Shown here piece by piece: positions 43,998 through 64,000 of a stretch of DNA of 64,000 nucleotides. Origin of the DNA: Plotosus lineatus. Its lineage: Eukaryota; Chordata; Actinopteri; Siluriformes; Plotosidae. The translations under genes were made by a program, and so were the position numbers. The notes under the pieces were generated by a model, which did no database searches, was not told the DNA's origin, and saw only the letters and a program-made list of their open reading frames with translations. The stretch covers positions 22,711,001 through 22,775,000 of the forward strand of contig CM045733.1 of NCBI GenBank assembly GCA_024760905.1. Direction: 5' to 3'. Each line of letters opens with the position of its first letter. Within the stretch, counting starts at the first letter, position 1.

Positions 43998-44904
43998 AGA
44001 CATAATGAGGTTATTTATTCATAAGAAAAGTACTTCTTACTATTAATGCGACTTCTGGTGCTGCATGGTTTTGCTGATGGCGTTGTAGTCTGGTTGATAC
44101 GTGGTGAGGTTCAGCTTCATGCAGGCGTTTAGGCTTCCATCAGTTAAACGTGACTGCAGGTTGGTCTTGATGTTTTTCAGGTGAGGACTGCTTGCATGCA
44201 TATGTTTGAGCCAACCATGTTCAATACAACAGGACTCACACACTGCAGTGTTTATGTGACACGAAGCACGTCCTAAGTTTTGGCAATCGGCTATTCTGCA
44301 GGTTGAAGGTTTTCCATGTCTGTCCATTTGTGTTTGCTTGCCAGCTGTGCTTGGCTTCGTGCAAATGAGCTAATCAAAAACGAGGGAAATTTCTCTCTTT
44401 ACTCAAAAACACCACACGCAGTCTGTGGGTGTTGTTATAATCCAATAAAATTAGAGTTTCAAGGTGTTGGACCCACCCGCATACAGAAAAGATTGGTTCT
44501 CCACTGCGCGCCACAGTGAGGTGGCATTGAAAATAGATGTATAGATTTAAATGCATGAGATTTATTGGTCTGTTTTTGTTTTATTTGATGGCTTTTTTTT
44601 AATTTTTATTTAAATGACAATGAAATTATGTATTCGTTATTCTGTTAGGAAAGGCCACCTGATTTATCTGAGAGCCAGATACAGTCATCAAAAGAGCCAC
44701 ATCTGGCTCACGAGCCATAGGTTCTCCTGACCCCTAATAATGATGATAATAATAGTAACAATAATAATAACAATAATACTAATAATGCTAATAATAATTA
44801 TAATAATAAGATAATTATTATTCCACCCGTTTTACCTCATGTGGTGAAATGTCCTCTTCCTCATCTTCAGTATGTTCCTCCCCACTCAGACTCATTTTCC
44901 TGAT

Positions 44905-45055
44905 CACTTGAATTTGGCACACTCTCATCCAGAACAACTTACAATGATCATTTTTATGATAACTTTCTCAAGGGCCCAACAGTGTTGATAGTGGGGGTTG
45001 AATCAGATTAGTAACCCATAGCATTAACCAGTAAGCCACCACTGGCCTCCATTGT
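44905..45055 (-). mobile_element. SINE-D copy, antisense
   Basis: Antisense of the L2-like tail (ATCCAGAACAACTTACAATG), AAGGGCCCAACAG and the tRNA-like head GTAAGCCACCACTGGC. Confidence 0.65.
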
Positions 45056-45129
45056 CTTTCTGTGATACACTTCTTCCTCCTTCAACACCACTCATACACT
45101 TCATCCTCTTCCTTCCCTCATTATGACCT

Positions 45130-45155
45130 CATCATCATCATCATCATCATCATCA
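45130..45155. repeat. (CAT)n microsatellite
   Basis: CATCATCATCATCATCATCA. Confidence 0.9.
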
Positions 45156-45198
45156 CTACTCTTCCTCTTCATTACTTCTCCTTATTACCCTCTGTGCC

Positions 45199-45400
45199 AG
45201 GGGTCATCAAACTTTGTTGAAACTGAGGAGTACTTCTAGGGTAGCGATTAATGCGAAGGGCTTCCAGGTCAGTACAGACTTCTGAAAAAACAAACTTGCT
45301 CAATTTACCTTTAATTATATGCTATTATTAATAATTAATGAGAATTGTCTATGTGAAGGTATTGAATTGATAAAAAAAAAAAATAGCAAAAAAAATGTAT
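45199..45400. mobile_element. hAT left-arm fragment
   Basis: CCAGGGGTCATCAAACTTTG, GATTAATGCGAAGGG and TTATTAATAATTAATGA parallel the outer hAT left arm at 6413-6560. No right arm. Confidence 0.65.
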
Positions 45401-45604
45401 ATGCAGCTCAATGGAGAGTGACACTATGGAGCCATGGGCCTGTTCTAAAAAATAGCAGTGAATAGGTCCGTGATCGACTCATGTTGTAATACTTGGGCAT
45501 GAGTGTATTGTATTAGTGTAGCCAACCTGTATTCCCAAAATTAGATGAGTGTTTATATGTTTGGGATAAGGATGGAATTAGCCTTCATTTGCCAAACAGC
45601 TTTA

Positions 45605-45880
45605 TACTATTGGGTCACAGGAAGGCTGAAGCCTATCTCAGCTGTCACTAGGTGAATACATCCTGAAGAGCTCACCAGTACGGGCCCAGGCCAACACACA
45701 TAAAGCCATTCCCTTACACCTAGAGTCAATTTAAAACAGCCAATGAGCCTAATGTGTCTATGCTGTGTGTGTGGGAGGAAACTGAAGAAAATACGCACAA
45801 GCACAGGGAGAACATGCAAATTCCACAATGGATTGCCCTCACCGAGCTCAGGACATACTCACTGCAACACCACCCTGCCA
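45605..45880 (-). mobile_element. SINE-C copy, antisense
   Basis: GAAGGCTGAAGCCTATCTCAG, AGCCAATGAGCCTAATGTG, CACAGGGAGAACATGCAAA, in decayed antisense order. Confidence 0.65.
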
Positions 45881-46019
45881 ACCTATAAAGAATAATTTGT
45901 CCAGTAGATTTATTGGAGCTAAAAAGCTTTCTATGCTTAAAACTCCAGCCATATGTTATATTTGTTATTTATACATACATTTTGTTTTGACGGTTAAACT
46001 CAAACCTTTGCCTTAACGT

Positions 46020-62894
<16,875 letters not shown>

Positions 62895-63269
62895 CTGAAA
62901 AAATTCACCCAAAATATATTACAACAGCAGCACCACAATTACAAAGCCATTTATTATTTTAATGCAATTGATTGTGATTTTACTTTTGGTTGTCATGATG
63001 TGATGTACATCGATTGATGTATCCTAATTTCTTATTTCCATAACCCACATATAGAGACTTTTTCACCAGCGGCTTTTTAATGCCTCATACTGCATATGAC
63101 ACACTTTTCAAACACTGCTTTTATGATAGTATTGAAGTTCTTAATTTCTATCATCAAGAAAAAGCTAAACACAGTAATACAGCACCACATACACTCATCC
63201 TAACCTCAATGTCAGTGTAAGTACAGACTTCATATTAAAGCAAAAATAAATGTAATCCATCGTGTTACT

Positions 63270-63610
63270 TAGACAGCATGGTGACATAGCACATGCCCAC
63301 TTTACAGCAAGAAGGTCCTGGGTTCAAGTTCCAGACAAGAGAGATTCTGTATGGAGTTTACCTGTTCTCCCTGTGCTTATACTGGGTTCCTCAGGGTACT
63401 GCAGTTTCCTCTCAAAGTCCAAAAGACATGCAGAGGAGGCTAATTGTCTGTTACAAATTACCCATAGGCGTGAGTGATTGTGTGTGTTTTGGCCCCGAAA
63501 TAGTCTGGTGAGCAGATCAGGGTGTACCCTGCCTTCACCCGGTTGCCTAAAATAGGTTTCAGCCTCCCTGTAACCCTATTAGTCAGACAAGTGGAAGTAT
63601 AGATAAGTGG
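63270..63610 (+). mobile_element. SINE-C copy in arfgap3 intron
   Basis: AGACAGCATGGTGACATAGC, GGGTTCAAGTTCC, CTGTTCTCCCTGTGCTT, TTTCAGCCTCCCTGTAACCC. Confidence 0.75.
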
Positions 63611-63850
63611 GTATGTTTTATATCCTCATCCTGCTCAATCCTGAAGGAAGTTCCGCTCAACAGTTTACAGAATTTAGTAGATACTATTTAATTATAAATA
63701 TATTTAAACAAATGTGTGTGTTAATAATCAGCTTTGTCCACACACTCCCCTGAGTATCCCAGCTGTCCATACCTACCACTATTTGCATTGAATCCCCAGA
63801 GATTCTAATAAATTCATCTACGTGGCAATGTGCTGGACACATACGTGCAA

Positions 63851-64000
63851 AAAGTCTTGGGCTTTTTACACCCGAGTGGCTCATCAGGTTTATAGTCATA
63901 GTGGCTTATCCCCGGTTTCCTTAGCGTGAAACGACCAGGAGTTCAACTCCACCTGGATGGAACGCTATTCCATCGCAGGTTACCGTCTCAGTATATTTTT
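63851..64000 (-). mobile_element. SINE-B, antisense, cut by the window end
   Basis: AGTCTTGGGCTTTTTACACCC, GAGTGGCTCATCAGG, CATCGCAGGTTACCGTC. The tRNA-like head should lie beyond 64000. Confidence 0.85.

Larger units (their letters stand above)
40216..44735 (-). mobile_element. hAT element split by a LINE and a SINE
   Basis: Left arm 40216-40288 begins CAAGGGTCGGGAACC and AAGAGAGCC; the right arm (44000-44735) ends GGCTCACGAGCCATAGG...GACCCCT. The arms are paralogous to the inner hAT at 6569-8267. A transposase C-terminal relic is at 44043-44216 (minus), reading IKTNLQSRLTDGSLNACMKL. Confidence 0.75.

Overview
The window is nuclear DNA from a ray-finned fish, most likely a teleost. Its protein-coding genes are split into short exons with GT-AG junctions and belong to vertebrate-only or vertebrate-typical families. 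The space between exons is AT-rich and crowded with fish-type repeats: RTE-like LINEs ending in a GAAGAA tail, L2-like LINE tails, tRNA-derived SINEs, hAT, Tigger/pogo-like and Tc1 elements, and long (TA)n/(CA)n tracts. The repeat mix would suit an otophysan such as a catfish, but the species is inference only. There are no operons, CRISPR arrays, rRNA genes or credible tRNA genes.

Four host genes are recognisable. (1) 185-5042, minus: the first five coding exons of a TRF2-like telomere-binding protein (terf2, called terfa in zebrafish), covering the TRFH domain; the 3' part with the Myb domain lies off the left edge. (2) 22024-25275, plus: complete two-exon ckap4 (CLIMP-63), an ER membrane coiled-coil protein, with an unusual acidic C-terminus. 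(3) 29224-39867, minus: ikbip (IKK-interacting protein), with coding exons 1 and 2 and two alternative terminal exons (36086-37003 and 29224-29994), each with its own stop and candidate poly(A) signal. (4) 48884-62894, minus: the 3' seven coding exons of arfgap3, including the Glo3-type ISS motifs and an 18-base last coding stretch; the N-terminal ArfGAP zinc finger lies beyond the right edge. ckap4 and ikbip stand tail-to-tail; ikbip and arfgap3 share orientation.

Region by region: 1-5.4 kb terf2 with an L2 tail, two Tigger-like MITEs and a templated inverted insertion in intron 1; 5.4-22 kb intergenic, holding nested hAT elements, an L2/RTE LINE patchwork, a perfect 83-bp fold-back, an RTE-like LINE on the minus strand split by a second LINE and a SINE, and several SINEs; 22-25.5 kb ckap4; 25.5-29 kb intergenic repeats; 29-40.2 kb ikbip, with a hAT transposase relic (exact 8-bp duplication), a CAGGGTTC-ended element, and a Tigger-like MITE in its introns; 40.2-46 kb an almost complete RTE-like LINE inserted in a hAT copy, plus SINEs; 46-64 kb arfgap3, with LINE fragments, a Tc1 relic interrupted by a LINE tail, and MITEs in its introns.

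No dedicated multi-gene system is visible. The most interesting points are the repeat biology (a SINE family whose body matches both ends of the resident RTE LINE, and a second tail-swapped SINE version with a target duplication), the chained inverted insertion in terf2 intron 1, the two alternative ikbip last exons, the acidic ckap4 tail, and the adjacency of two similarly built ER coiled-coil genes, ckap4 and ikbip.
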